DNA from: Wenjunlia vitaminophila DSM 41686
GTDB lineage: Bacteria; Actinomycetota; Actinomycetes; Streptomycetales; Streptomycetaceae
Assembly (NCBI RefSeq): GCF_000380165.1
Contig: NZ_KB904702.1
Location: 62,001 to 126,000, forward strand
Reading direction: 5' to 3'
DNA length: 64,000 bases
Within the stretch, counting starts at the first letter, position 1. Each line of letters starts with the position of its first letter. A program made the position numbers and the translations under genes. The notes below the pieces were generated by a model. It ran no database searches. It worked only from the letters and a program-made list of their open reading frames with translations, and was not told the DNA's origin. Of this stretch, positions 8,699 to 16,456 are shown piece by piece.

Positions 8699-11245
8699 AT
8701 GGCCCGCGGCAAACTACGCATATACCTCGGAGCCGCCCCCGGCGTCGGCAAGACCCACGACATGCTCTCCGAGGCCCACCGCCGGCTGGAACGCGGCACC
8801 GACGTGGTGGTCGCCCTGGTCGAGTGCCACGGCCGCCCGCGCACCGAGGTGAGGCTGCACGGGCTCGAGGTCGTCCCCCGCAGACAGCTCCGGTACCGCG
8901 GTTCGACGTTCGCCGAGATGGACGTGGACGCGGTGCTCGCCCGCGCCCCCGCGGTGGCCCTGGTGGACGAGCTCGCCCACACCAACGTCCCAGGCTCGAG
9001 GAACGCCAAGCGCTGGCAGGACGTCGAGGACCTCCTCGACGCCGGGATCACCGTGCTGTCCACGGTCAACATCCAGCACCTGGAGTCCCTGGGCGACGTG
9101 GTGGAGTCCATCACCGGGGTGCGGCAACGGGAGACCGTCCCCGACGAGGTGGTCCGCCGCGCCGACCAGATCGAACTGGTGGACATGTCGCCCGAGGCGC
9201 TGCGGCGCCGCCTCGCCCACGGGAACGTCTACTCCGCGGACAAGATCGACGCGGCGCTGTCCAACTACTTCCGGCCCGGCAACCTCACCGCGCTACGGGA
9301 ACTCGCCCTGCTGTGGACCGCCGACCGGGTGGACGAGTACCTCCAGAAGTACCGCGCCGAGAAGGGCATCTCCACCCCCTGGCGGGCCAGGGAACGGATC
9401 GTGGTCGGCCTCACCGGCGGCCCCGAGGGCGCCACCCTGGTCCGCCGCGCCGCCCGGATCGCCGCCAAGGGCTCGGGCAGCGAGGTCCTCGCCGTCCACG
9501 TCGCCCGCAGCGACGGCCTGACCACGGCCTCGCCGAACGAGCTCGCCGTCCAGCGGGACCTCGTCGAGGACCTTGGCGGAACGTTCCACCCGGTGGTCGG
9601 CGACGACGTGCCCAGCGCGCTGCTCGCCTTCGCCCGCGGCGTCAACGCCACCCAGATCGTCCTCGGCACCAGCCGGCGGCGGGCCTGGCAGTACCTCTTC
9701 GGCCCCGGGGTGGGCTCCACCGTCGCCCGGGAGTCCGGCCCCGACCTCGACGTCCACATCGTCACCCACGAGCACGCCGCCAAGGGCCGGGGACGCCCCC
9801 GCCGTCCGCCCGCCGGACTCGGCCGCACCCGCACCGCCCTGGGCTGGCTCACCGGCGTACTGGCCCCCCTGCTGCTCACCGTCACGCTCACCGCCGTCGC
9901 CCCCGACCCCGGCTTCGCCAGCGACACCATGCTGCTGCTCGCCGTGACGGTCGCCGCCGCCCTCGTCGGCGGCCTGCTGCCGGCACTGGCCGCGGCCCTG
10001 GTCAGCTCCCTGCTGCTCAACTACTACTTCACCCCGCCCACCCACACCCTGACCATCGCCGAACCGAGGAACATCCTGGCCATCGCCGTCTTCGTCGCGG
10101 TCGGAGCGGGCGTGGCCTACGTGGTGGACCTGGCCGCCCGCCGCACCCGGCAGGCCGCCCAGGCCCAGTCGGAGGCGGAGATCCTGGGCTTCCTCGCCGG
10201 CAGCGTGCTGCGCGGCGAGACCGCGCTGACGGCGCTGCTGGAACGGGTCCGGGAGACCTTCGGGATGGAGTCGGTGGCCCTGCTGGAACGCCAGGACCCG
10301 CACTCCCCCTGGACCCGCACCGGCAGCGTCGGCACACACCCGGCCGGACGACCCGACGACGCCGACGTGGACGTCGCCGTCGGGGAGGGGATGACCCTGG
10401 CCCTGCGCGGCCGGGTGCTGCCCGCCGAGGACCGCCGGGTGCTGGGCGCGTTCGCCGCCCAGGCCGCGGTGGTGGTGGAACGCCAACGGCTGGTCACCGA
10501 GGCGGAGCGGGCCCGCCACCTCGTCGAGTCCAACCGGATCCGCACCGCGCTGCTGGCCGCGGTCTCCCACGACCTGCGCACCCCGCTGGCCGCGATCAAG
10601 GCGTCGGTGTCCTCTCTGCGCGCGGACGACGTCGCCTGGTCCCCCGCGGACGAGGCCGAGTTGCTCGCCGCCATCGAGGAGGGCGCCGACCGTCTGGACA
10701 ACCTCGTCGGCAACCTGCTGGACATGAGCCGGCTACAGACCGGCGCCGTCAACCCCCTGGTCCGCGAGACCGACCTGGACGAGGTCGTCCCCCTGGCCCT
10801 GCGCGGCCTGCCCGAGCCCGGCGTGGTGGACCTGGACGTCCCGGAGACCCTGCCCATGGTCCACGCCGACCGCGGCCTGCTCGAACGCGTCGTCGCCAAC
10901 GTCGTGGAGAACGCCGTCAAGTACAGCCCGGCGGGCCAGCCGGTCCGGCTGTCGGCGAGCACCCTCGGCGACCGCGTGGAACTCCGCACCATCGACCGCG
11001 GCCCCGGTGTGCCGGACCCCGCCAAGGAGGAGATCTTCGAACCCTTCCAGCGGTACGGCGACGTGCCCCGGGGCAACGGCGTCGGACTCGGCCTCGCCGT
11101 CGCCCGCGGCTTCGCCGAGGCCATGGGGGGCAGCCTGGTCGCCGAGGACACCCCCGGCGGCGGCCTCACCATGGTGCTCACCCTGCGCACCGCCCCCGGC
11201 CGTCCCCCCACCCGTCCCGCCCTCCCCGCGGAGGCGACCACATGA
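8699..11245 (+). CDS. kdpD: Sensor histidine kinase KdpD
   Basis: About 848 aa from ATG 8699 (MARGKLRIYLGAAPGVGKT). An ATG at 8681 would add six residues; neither start has a strong ribosome site. Order: KdpD N-terminal domain with Walker A GAAPGVGKT, universal-stress domain (~220-350), four membrane helices (~380-480, DUF4118), GAF-like region, HisKA with SHDLRTPLAAIK and HATPase with NVVENAVKYS and GVGLGLAVARGF. It senses K+ limitation and phosphorylates KdpE. It is separated from kdpC by ~98 nt but shares direction, so it may have its own promoter. Confidence 0.95.
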   Translation: MARGKLRIYLGAAPGVGKTHDMLSEAHRRLERGTDVVVALVECHGRPRTEVRLHGLEVVPRRQLRYRGSTFAEMDVDAVLARAPAVALVDELAHTNVPGSRNAKRWQDVEDLLDAGITVLSTVNIQHLESLGDVVESITGVRQRETVPDEVVRRADQIELVDMSPEALRRRLAHGNVYSADKIDAALSNYFRPGNLTALRELALLWTADRVDEYLQKYRAEKGISTPWRARERIVVGLTGGPEGATLVRRAARIAAKGSGSEVLAVHVARSDGLTTASPNELAVQRDLVEDLGGTFHPVVGDDVPSALLAFARGVNATQIVLGTSRRRAWQYLFGPGVGSTVARESGPDLDVHIVTHEHAAKGRGRPRRPPAGLGRTRTALGWLTGVLAPLLLTVTLTAVAPDPGFASDTMLLLAVTVAAALVGGLLPALAAALVSSLLLNYYFTPPTHTLTIAEPRNILAIAVFVAVGAGVAYVVDLAARRTRQAAQAQSEAEILGFLAGSVLRGETALTALLERVRETFGMESVALLERQDPHSPWTRTGSVGTHPAGRPDDADVDVAVGEGMTLALRGRVLPAEDRRVLGAFAAQAAVVVERQRLVTEAERARHLVESNRIRTALLAAVSHDLRTPLAAIKASVSSLRADDVAWSPADEAELLAAIEEGADRLDNLVGNLLDMSRLQTGAVNPLVRETDLDEVVPLALRGLPEPGVVDLDVPETLPMVHADRGLLERVVANVVENAVKYSPAGQPVRLSASTLGDRVELRTIDRGPGVPDPAKEEIFEPFQRYGDVPRGNGVGLGLAVARGFAEAMGGSLVAEDTPGGGLTMVLTLRTAPGRPPTRPALPAEATT

Positions 11246-11271
11246 CCGGCGCCCAGCCACAGGAGTCCTCC

Positions 11272-11952
11272 ATGCCACGGGTGCTGGTGGTGGACGACGA
11301 GCCGCAGATCCTCCGCGCCCTCACCATCAACCTGCGCGCCCGCAGGTACCAGGTGGACGCCGCCCGCGACGGCGCCGAAGCCCTCCGCCTCGCCGCCGAA
11401 CGCCACCCCGACGTGGTCATACTCGACCTGGGCCTTCCGGACCTGGACGGCACCGAGGTGATCCGCGGCCTGCGCGGTTGGACCCGCGTCCCGATCATCG
11501 TGCTCTCCGCGCGGCACGCCTCGGACGAGAAGGTGGAGGCCCTGGACGCCGGCGCCGACGACTACGTCACCAAACCCTTCGGCATGGACGAGCTCCTCGC
11601 CCGCCTCCGCGCGGCGATCCGCCGCGCCACACCCGCGGACACCACGGACACCGTCGTCGTCTCCACCGAGGGGTTCACCGTTGACCTCGCCGCGAAGAAG
11701 GTCAACCGGCGCGGCACCGACATCCGGCTCACCCCCACCGAGTGGCACGTCCTGGAACTCCTCGTCCGCAACGCGGGGCGCCTGGTGACCCAGAAACAGC
11801 TCCTGCGGGAGGTCTGGGGCCCCACCTACCAGGCGGAGACCAACTACCTGCGGGTCTATCTCGCCCAGCTCCGCCGCAAACTCGAGGACGACCCCGCCCA
11901 CCCCCGCCACCTGATCACCGAACCGGGCATGGGCTACCGCTTCGAACCCTGA
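11272..11952 (+). CDS. kdpE: Response regulator KdpE (OmpR/PhoB type)
   Basis: 226 aa from ATG 11272 (MPRVLVVDDEPQI), chosen because AGGAG lies about 6 nt upstream. ATG 11242 overlaps the kdpD stop (ATGA), adds ten residues and is a real alternative. Receiver domain: DDE acidic pair, VVILDLGLPD with the phospho-Asp, and the KPFG lysine. The C-terminal winged helix holds RLTPTEWHVLELLVRNAGRL. It should activate kdp transcription, probably through the direct repeats near 3851. Confidence 0.95.
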   Translation: MPRVLVVDDEPQILRALTINLRARRYQVDAARDGAEALRLAAERHPDVVILDLGLPDLDGTEVIRGLRGWTRVPIIVLSARHASDEKVEALDAGADDYVTKPFGMDELLARLRAAIRRATPADTTDTVVVSTEGFTVDLAAKKVNRRGTDIRLTPTEWHVLELLVRNAGRLVTQKQLLREVWGPTYQAETNYLRVYLAQLRRKLEDDPAHPRHLITEPGMGYRFEP

Positions 11953-11956
11953 CGGG

Positions 11957-12730
11957 TCACTTCGACATGATGAAGTCCAGGGCGAAGCCGGAAGCAGTCG
12001 TCCAGTAGGTGACGAGTTGGCCGTCGTCCGCGTACAGCGTCTTGACCGGCATGGTGACGTCTATCGGCCCGCTGTCGTCGCTGCCGACCTTGGGACCCTG
12101 GAGGCGAAGGGTGATGCTCTTCGCCTCGTACTCGTCCCTGGCGCCCCCGCTGACCAGCAGAGCGGCGTAGGCCTCCTCACCCGGAGCGATGGTGACGGGC
12201 TTCCCCGGATCAGGGTCGCTGTCCTCGATCACGGGGACGGTGGTCTGCGCGTCGGCGCCCAGACGTATGTGGGGGTAGCGGTAGAGGTTGCACTTCACGT
12301 TGCCAACGTTCTGGACGGTGATGAGGAGGTGCCTGGCCTCCTTGCTGTCCGGGGGCTCCTTCGTGGCGGAGACCGCGAGGGCGTCTTCGGCGCAGCCGGC
12401 GATGGCGGTCTTGGCACCGGTGTTGTTGGTGTTGCTGTCGCTGGTGCCGCTGTTGCCCCCGGTGGTGCCCGAGGTCTCGCTGGCCTTCACCGAAGCCGCC
12501 TCACTCGGCTTGGTCGGAGCTGTCTCGCTCGGCTTGGTCGAGGCCGCCTCGCTCGGCTTGGTCGAGGCCGCGACACTCGGCCGGTCCGAGGACTTGGCGT
12601 CGTCCGACGTGGCGGCCTCGCTCTGCCCACACGCCGTGGACGCGAGCAGCACGGTGGTCACCGCGGCCCCGAGCGCGTAGGCCCTCCGGCCCCTGGGGCC
12701 GCGGTGGTTCTTGCAGACAGGAGTGCTCAT
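11957..12730 (-). CDS. Secreted lipoprotein with DUF4232 domain
   Basis: 257 aa from ATG 12728-12730, with GGGGGA just upstream. A basic N-terminus and a hydrophobic segment end in LLASTAC, a lipobox-like site with Cys34 (the -3 residue is Ser, not the usual Leu). A Ser/Thr/Lys/Pro linker of repeated STKPSEAA-type units (~45-95) leads to a DUF4232 domain, a family of secreted actinobacterial domains of unknown role. A 5' fragment of a second copy lies at 13153-13211. Confidence 0.8.
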   Translation of the reverse strand: MSTPVCKNHRGPRGRRAYALGAAVTTVLLASTACGQSEAATSDDAKSSDRPSVAASTKPSEAASTKPSETAPTKPSEAASVKASETSGTTGGNSGTSDSNTNNTGAKTAIAGCAEDALAVSATKEPPDSKEARHLLITVQNVGNVKCNLYRYPHIRLGADAQTTVPVIEDSDPDPGKPVTIAPGEEAYAALLVSGGARDEYEAKSITLRLQGPKVGSDDSGPIDVTMPVKTLYADDGQLVTYWTTASGFALDFIMSK

Positions 12731-12859
12731 GGTGTCCCCCCATGGTCGGCCGCGCACGGCCGATCTCGACTCTCGGTTGCCACGAGTCTGCTACCCAGGG
12801 TTGACCTCAACCCTACGTTCATGGAGGTCTGTTACCGATCACGTACAAACGAACCGAAC

Positions 12860-13084
12860 TCAGACGCCGGGGAACTCCCCGCGTCGCACCGCGGCGGTGA
12901 ACGCGCTCCACGCCGCTGCCGAGAAGGCCAGCGCCGGACCCGCCGGGTCCTTGCTGTCCCGGACAGGAACCATCCCGGTAACGAGGGCATGACCGGGCGC
13001 GAACTCCACGCACTCACCTTCGTCGCCACTGCTGTAGCTGGACTTCACCCATGCGGTTTCGGAGATCGCCAGGGTTCTGGTCAT
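12860..13084 (-). CDS. DUF397 protein (copy a)
   Basis: 74 aa. The WVKSSYSSGDEGECVEFAP core followed by VPVRDSKDPAGPALAFSAAA and W..F is the DUF397 pattern. These small proteins usually sit beside XRE regulators of the DUF5753 (WhiJ-like) class and probably modulate them. The sequence is nearly identical to copy b at 13322-13546. Its start overlaps by 1 nt (TGATG) the stop of an XRE gene of which only the 3' end remains. Confidence 0.85.
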   Translation of the reverse strand: MTRTLAISETAWVKSSYSSGDEGECVEFAPGHALVTGMVPVRDSKDPAGPALAFSAAAWSAFTAAVRRGEFPGV

Positions 13085-13152
13085 CAGATGTAGCCTTCCA
13101 TCACTCTGCGAATCATGGACAGCGACGGGTCGGGGTGCAGCGCCGCAGCCCT
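13084..13152 (-). pseudogene. 3' fragment of a second XRE/DUF5753 regulator
   Basis: The minus strand reads AAALHPDPSLSMIRRVMEGY then Ile-stop. This matches the last ~20 residues of the intact XRE protein (AAALNPDESLSMIGRVMEGY). Homology ends abruptly near 13153, where a lipoprotein 5' fragment begins. It is the remains of a tandem duplication. Confidence 0.75.
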
Positions 13153-13211
13153 GGGCGCATAGCCCCTCGGGTCCTGGGGCCGCGACGGTTCTTGCAAACA
13201 GGAATGTTCAT
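13153..13211 (-). pseudogene. 5' fragment of a second DUF4232 lipoprotein gene
   Basis: ATG 13209-13211 starts MNIPVCKNRRGPR, matching MSTPVCKNHRGPR of the intact lipoprotein. The upstream GGGAACACC leader is also shared. After about 18 codons the sequence passes into the XRE 3' fragment, so no product is expected. Confidence 0.7.
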
Positions 13212-13321
13212 GGTGTTCCCCGGCATGGTTGGCCGCCCACGGCTCTTGGTGCCAGCAAGTCCGCGCCCGGGTTTGGTCCCAAACCACATGAAGGCCTGTT
13301 ACCGATACAGAGAACCGAAAC

Positions 13322-13546
13322 TCAGACGCCGGGGAACTCTCCGCGCCGCACAGCGGCGGTGAACGCGCTCCACGCGGCTACCGAGAAGGCCAGCGCCGGA
13401 CCCGCCGGGTCCTTGCTGTCCCGGACAGGAACTATCCCGGCAACAACGGCATGACCGGGCGCGAACTCCACGCACTCGCCCTCATGGCCGCTGCTGTAGC
13501 TGGACTTCACCCACGCAGTGTCGGAGATCCCCAGGATGTTGGTCAT
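13322..13546 (-). CDS. DUF397 protein (copy b)
   Basis: 74 aa, the paralogue of copy a, differing mainly in the first ten residues and at scattered positions. It follows the intact XRE gene with a 1-nt TGATG overlap, so translation is probably coupled. It is likely the partner of that regulator. Confidence 0.88.
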   Translation of the reverse strand: MTNILGISDTAWVKSSYSSGHEGECVEFAPGHAVVAGIVPVRDSKDPAGPALAFSVAAWSAFTAAVRRGEFPGV

Positions 13547-14367
13547 CAGACGTAGCCCTCCATCACTCTGCCAATCATGGACAACGACTCGTCGGGGTTC
13601 AGAGCTGCGGCCCTGAGCCGTTCGTACACGGCAACCACCTCCACAACCTCGGCCGTCGAGTCGATCAGGAGGCCGGACGTCGCCGCGTCGGCATACGCGA
13701 TGTCCGGCCCCTCGCCGAACGTCAGCAAGGTGAAACTCCCCACCGATGGAGGTGCTCCCGCGCTAAACGGTAGTACCTGGAGTGTGACGTGCGGAGACTC
13801 CGCTTCAGCCAGTAAGTGTGCGAGTTGGGAGCGCATCAACCCTCGTCCGCCCACGACGGTACGCAAACACCCTTCATTGAGCACGCACCACAGCAGCGGC
13901 GGCGCATCGCCCTCCATCACCTCTCGTCGCCTGAGCCGTCGCGCCACCTTGGTCTCGATGGTTTCCGTGTCCTCCCGGGGGTTGGTGGCACGGAACACCG
14001 CCCGGGCGTAATCCGCCGTCTGCAAGATCCCCGTGATCAGCATCGCTGAGTAGTTCAGGATGCCCGTCGCCTGGCGTTCCAGCTCCACGTACGGCACGAA
14101 CCACGCCGGGTACCCCTGCTGGCTCGCCCGTTCCCGCAGCCGGCTGAAGGTGCCGGGTGTGCCGAAGGCCCGGTCGCAGCTCACGGCGAACTCCCTGCTC
14201 GCCAACCGCTCGCCGGCCTCGACCTTGGCCACGTACTGCTGGCCGTAGTTGGCCTTCTCGCCGAGTTCCCGCTGGCTCAGGCCCGTTTGGGTCCGCCAGG
14301 CGCGGACCTCGGCGCCGAACAGCCCGGCTCCGTTGGCTGTCCTCGGCCGCGTGCTCGTCTCACTCAT
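13546..14367 (-). CDS. XRE-family regulator with DUF5753 ligand domain (WhiJ-like)
   Basis: 273 aa from ATG 14365-14367 (MSETSTRPRT), chosen for GGAGG 8 nt upstream; a GTG six codons earlier has no such site. The N-terminal HTH is EVRAWRTQTGLSQRELGEKA with YVAKVEAGERLAS. The DUF5753 domain follows, with WFVPYVELERQATGI and LQTADYARAV. Such proteins pair with DUF397 and are common in actinomycete development and antibiotic control. The gene diverges from the Pro-rich small protein at 14550. Confidence 0.9.
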   Translation of the reverse strand: MSETSTRPRTANGAGLFGAEVRAWRTQTGLSQRELGEKANYGQQYVAKVEAGERLASREFAVSCDRAFGTPGTFSRLRERASQQGYPAWFVPYVELERQATGILNYSAMLITGILQTADYARAVFRATNPREDTETIETKVARRLRRREVMEGDAPPLLWCVLNEGCLRTVVGGRGLMRSQLAHLLAEAESPHVTLQVLPFSAGAPPSVGSFTLLTFGEGPDIAYADAATSGLLIDSTAEVVEVVAVYERLRAAALNPDESLSMIGRVMEGYV

Positions 14368-14549
14368 CCCGCGTGCCTCCCTCACCCCGGTGGCGCTGGC
14401 GTGGCCACAACGCTGCCCACCGTAGCCTCGCAGAGCAATGATGGTGACACGCAGAGTGATGGGCCACTCGTTCGGCTCACGTTCGCCGTGGCCGAATGTC
14501 CCTCACCAAAGCGAACTCCTTGCCACAGAGCAGAACTTGGACCGTCTCC

Positions 14550-14870
14550 ATGACCACCGAACGCTCAAGCCAGCGCCCCCGGGGCACCGCTTCCCCGTCC
14601 CGCGCCTCCCGTCGGCGACCGTCGCCGCCCGCGCCGCCGCGGAAACCCCAACGCCCGCTGCCCGAACCCGGTCAGCCGATGTACGACCCCGCCACCGGCC
14701 GGACCGGCGTCCTCCAGGCCATCCTGCCGGCCGAGGAGCTCATCGCCGACCGCAGCACCGCGCCCGGCAAGCACGTCGCTTTCCTGCGCCCCGAGGGCGG
14801 CGGCGTCGAATGGCTCGCGGACGCCACGACACTCCAGCACCCCGACACGGCTCTCCTCCCACCACCCTGA
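14550..14870 (+). CDS. Small Pro/Arg-rich hypothetical protein divergent from the XRE regulator
   Basis: 106 aa from ATG 14550. The first ~45 residues are Arg/Pro/Ser-rich. The rest (MYDPATGRTGVLQAILPAEE and LRPEGGGVEWLADATTL) looks like a compact domain of about 55 residues. I do not recognise the family. Placement opposite an XRE/DUF397 pair is common for small proteins controlled by such regulators. The start is uncertain because the ribosome site is poor. Confidence 0.5.
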   Translation: MTTERSSQRPRGTASPSRASRRRPSPPAPPRKPQRPLPEPGQPMYDPATGRTGVLQAILPAEELIADRSTAPGKHVAFLRPEGGGVEWLADATTLQHPDTALLPPP

Positions 14871-15203
14871 CCACCGCCACGCCACAGGACCCGATCGCCA
14901 CACGAGCCCCCGCCCCCTTGCCGTGAACAACCAGCAGGTTCCCCACCTGCCGGCGAGGGGGCGGGTCATTCACCCGTTACAAAAATGAAGATCAAAGAAG
15001 TCTGCGCAAGCGACGGAAAACCGTCACACGAGAATCAACAAAGCGGCAAAGCCGCAACCATCTGATCTGAGAATTAATACTTAGCCTTGACTGTTCTTGC
15101 GTCTGCGAGTTTCCTCAAGAATAGGTGTCCAACACTCCCTGGCTAGCTGTCACTCCTGTGCAGATCGGTTCACCTGGGACAGCCTCGTTACTGAGGGGGA
15201 AGA
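14871..15203. other. AT-richer intergenic region upstream of the RiPP operon
   Basis: From about 14980 to 15120 the base composition drops well below the window average (runs such as AGAATTAATACTTAG), suggesting acquired DNA or a promoter region. A weak hairpin, GCAGGT(TCCCC)ACCTGC at 14934-14950, may end the previous gene. TTGACT at 15087 could be a -35, but no clear -10 follows. The operon promoter should be here. Confidence 0.4.
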
Positions 15204-15491
15204 ATGGAAAATGCGCGCAGTCCACGCCCGTGGGGACTGGGGTACCTGACGGGCTACGGGCCAGGGGCGAGCGTCCGGATGCCATACAGCAGCGCGAGCC
15301 TGGACCCTGCCACGCAGACCACCGTCTACCGGGACATCACCGGTGAGGTCGTCCACTTGGGCAGGCACTCGAAGACCTCGCCCGCCACGGAGACCCAGGA
15401 AGCAACCGGAGGTGGGGACAGCAACTCACCCGGCGGGGGCGGCGCGCCGGACCAGCGGCCGGTCGTAAGGGCCGACGAGGACGAGGCGTGA
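15204..15491 (+). CDS. Graspetide-type RiPP precursor peptide (ATP-grasp target)
   Basis: 95 aa from ATG 15204, with GAGGGGGAAGA directly before it. The leader has PWGLGYLTGYGP, followed by LDPATQTTVYRDITGEVVHL and GRHS. That layout is typical of the putative ATP-grasp target RiPP family of actinomycetes. The C-terminal part is Thr/Ser/Glu/Asp/Gly-rich (KTSPATETQEATGGGDSN) and ends in an acidic tail ADEDEA, giving hydroxyl donors and carboxylates for ester cross-links. Its stop overlaps the GTG of the ATP-grasp gene (GTGA). Confidence 0.85.
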   Translation: MENARSPRPWGLGYLTGYGPGASVRMPYSSASLDPATQTTVYRDITGEVVHLGRHSKTSPATETQEATGGGDSNSPGGGGAPDQRPVVRADEDEA

Positions 15492-16456
15492 GTCGAACCA
15501 GGAACTCCGTCCTGGTGAGCGCCGCGCTCGAGGACCAGACGGCCGACGCGGTGATCAGCGAGTTGAACGGGCGGGGCGTTCCTGTGGCGAGGGTCGATCC
15601 AGGCGCCGACTTCCCCACACGCTGCTCGCTCGTCGCTCGCGTCAACCCGGTGACCGGTATTCACGGTGTTCTGGAAACGCCAAGCCGCCGCGTCCTGCTG
15701 GACCGGGTCCGCTCGGTGTACCACCGACATCCGACGCCCTACGGCGCGGCCTTCGAGCACCTGGCCGAGCAGGACGCGCTGTTCGCTACCGCCCAGGCAC
15801 GACACGGTCTGGGCGGTGTGCTGGCGGCACTGCCGTGCACGCAGGTGAATCATCCGCACGCGACGGCCGCCGCTTCCTTCAAGACGGTTGGTCTGGCCGT
15901 CGCTGTACGCGCCGGGCTGACCGTACCTCCCACACTGATCACCTCAGATCCGGAGGCCGCCCGCTCGTTCGCCAAGAAGCACGGCCCCGTTGTGTACAAG
16001 GTGTTACGGGCGGCCCGTTACCGGGACCAGGAAGACCGACCACTGACCGTCTGGACGACGGCTGTGAGCCCTCAGGAGATCGACGACGGCGTGGCCGGCA
16101 CTGCCCACCTCTTCCAGGCCCGCATCGATTCGATCGCCGACGTCCGGATCACTGTCGTCGATGGCCAGTTGTTCGCCGCACGCATCGACTCCGGTCTTCT
16201 CGACTGGCGCACCGACTATCGGTGTCACCGTTACCGGATCAGTGCGGTCCCGGACCCGGTCGCCTCGGGGATCAGGGCATACATGCGCGAGTTGCGGCTT
16301 CTGTACGCCGCGTTCGACTTCGCGCTCACCGCGTCGGGGACCTGGCTGTTCTACGAGGCGAACCCCAGCGGGCAGTACGGCTGGATCGAGGACGCCACCG
16401 GATTGCCGATCACCAGGGCCATCGCCGACCTCCTGTTGAACGGAGCCTGCGCATGA
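15488..16456 (+). CDS. ATP-grasp peptide maturase (graspetide ester/amide ligase)
   Basis: 322 aa from GTG 15488. Features of the RiPP ATP-grasp family are present: an N-terminal pre-ATP-grasp region (SVLVSAALEDQTADAVISEL, RRVLLDRVRSVYHRHPTPY), an ATP-binding lysine region (GPVVYKVL), and the C-terminal metal/ATP box YEANPSGQYGWIEDATG. It is predicted to phosphorylate Asp/Glu side chains of the precursor and close omega-ester links to Thr/Ser. Four-base overlaps on both sides place it in a tight operon with precursor and methyltransferase. Confidence 0.9.
   Translation: MSRTRNSVLVSAALEDQTADAVISELNGRGVPVARVDPGADFPTRCSLVARVNPVTGIHGVLETPSRRVLLDRVRSVYHRHPTPYGAAFEHLAEQDALFATAQARHGLGGVLAALPCTQVNHPHATAAASFKTVGLAVAVRAGLTVPPTLITSDPEAARSFAKKHGPVVYKVLRAARYRDQEDRPLTVWTTAVSPQEIDDGVAGTAHLFQARIDSIADVRITVVDGQLFAARIDSGLLDWRTDYRCHRYRISAVPDPVASGIRAYMRELRLLYAAFDFALTASGTWLFYEANPSGQYGWIEDATGLPITRAIADLLLNGACA

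Noticed and set aside
8824-11241. Plus frame running through kdpD before kdpE
   Set aside because: The part before kdpE is an Arg/Pro-rich shadow of kdpD; only the kdpE portion is real.
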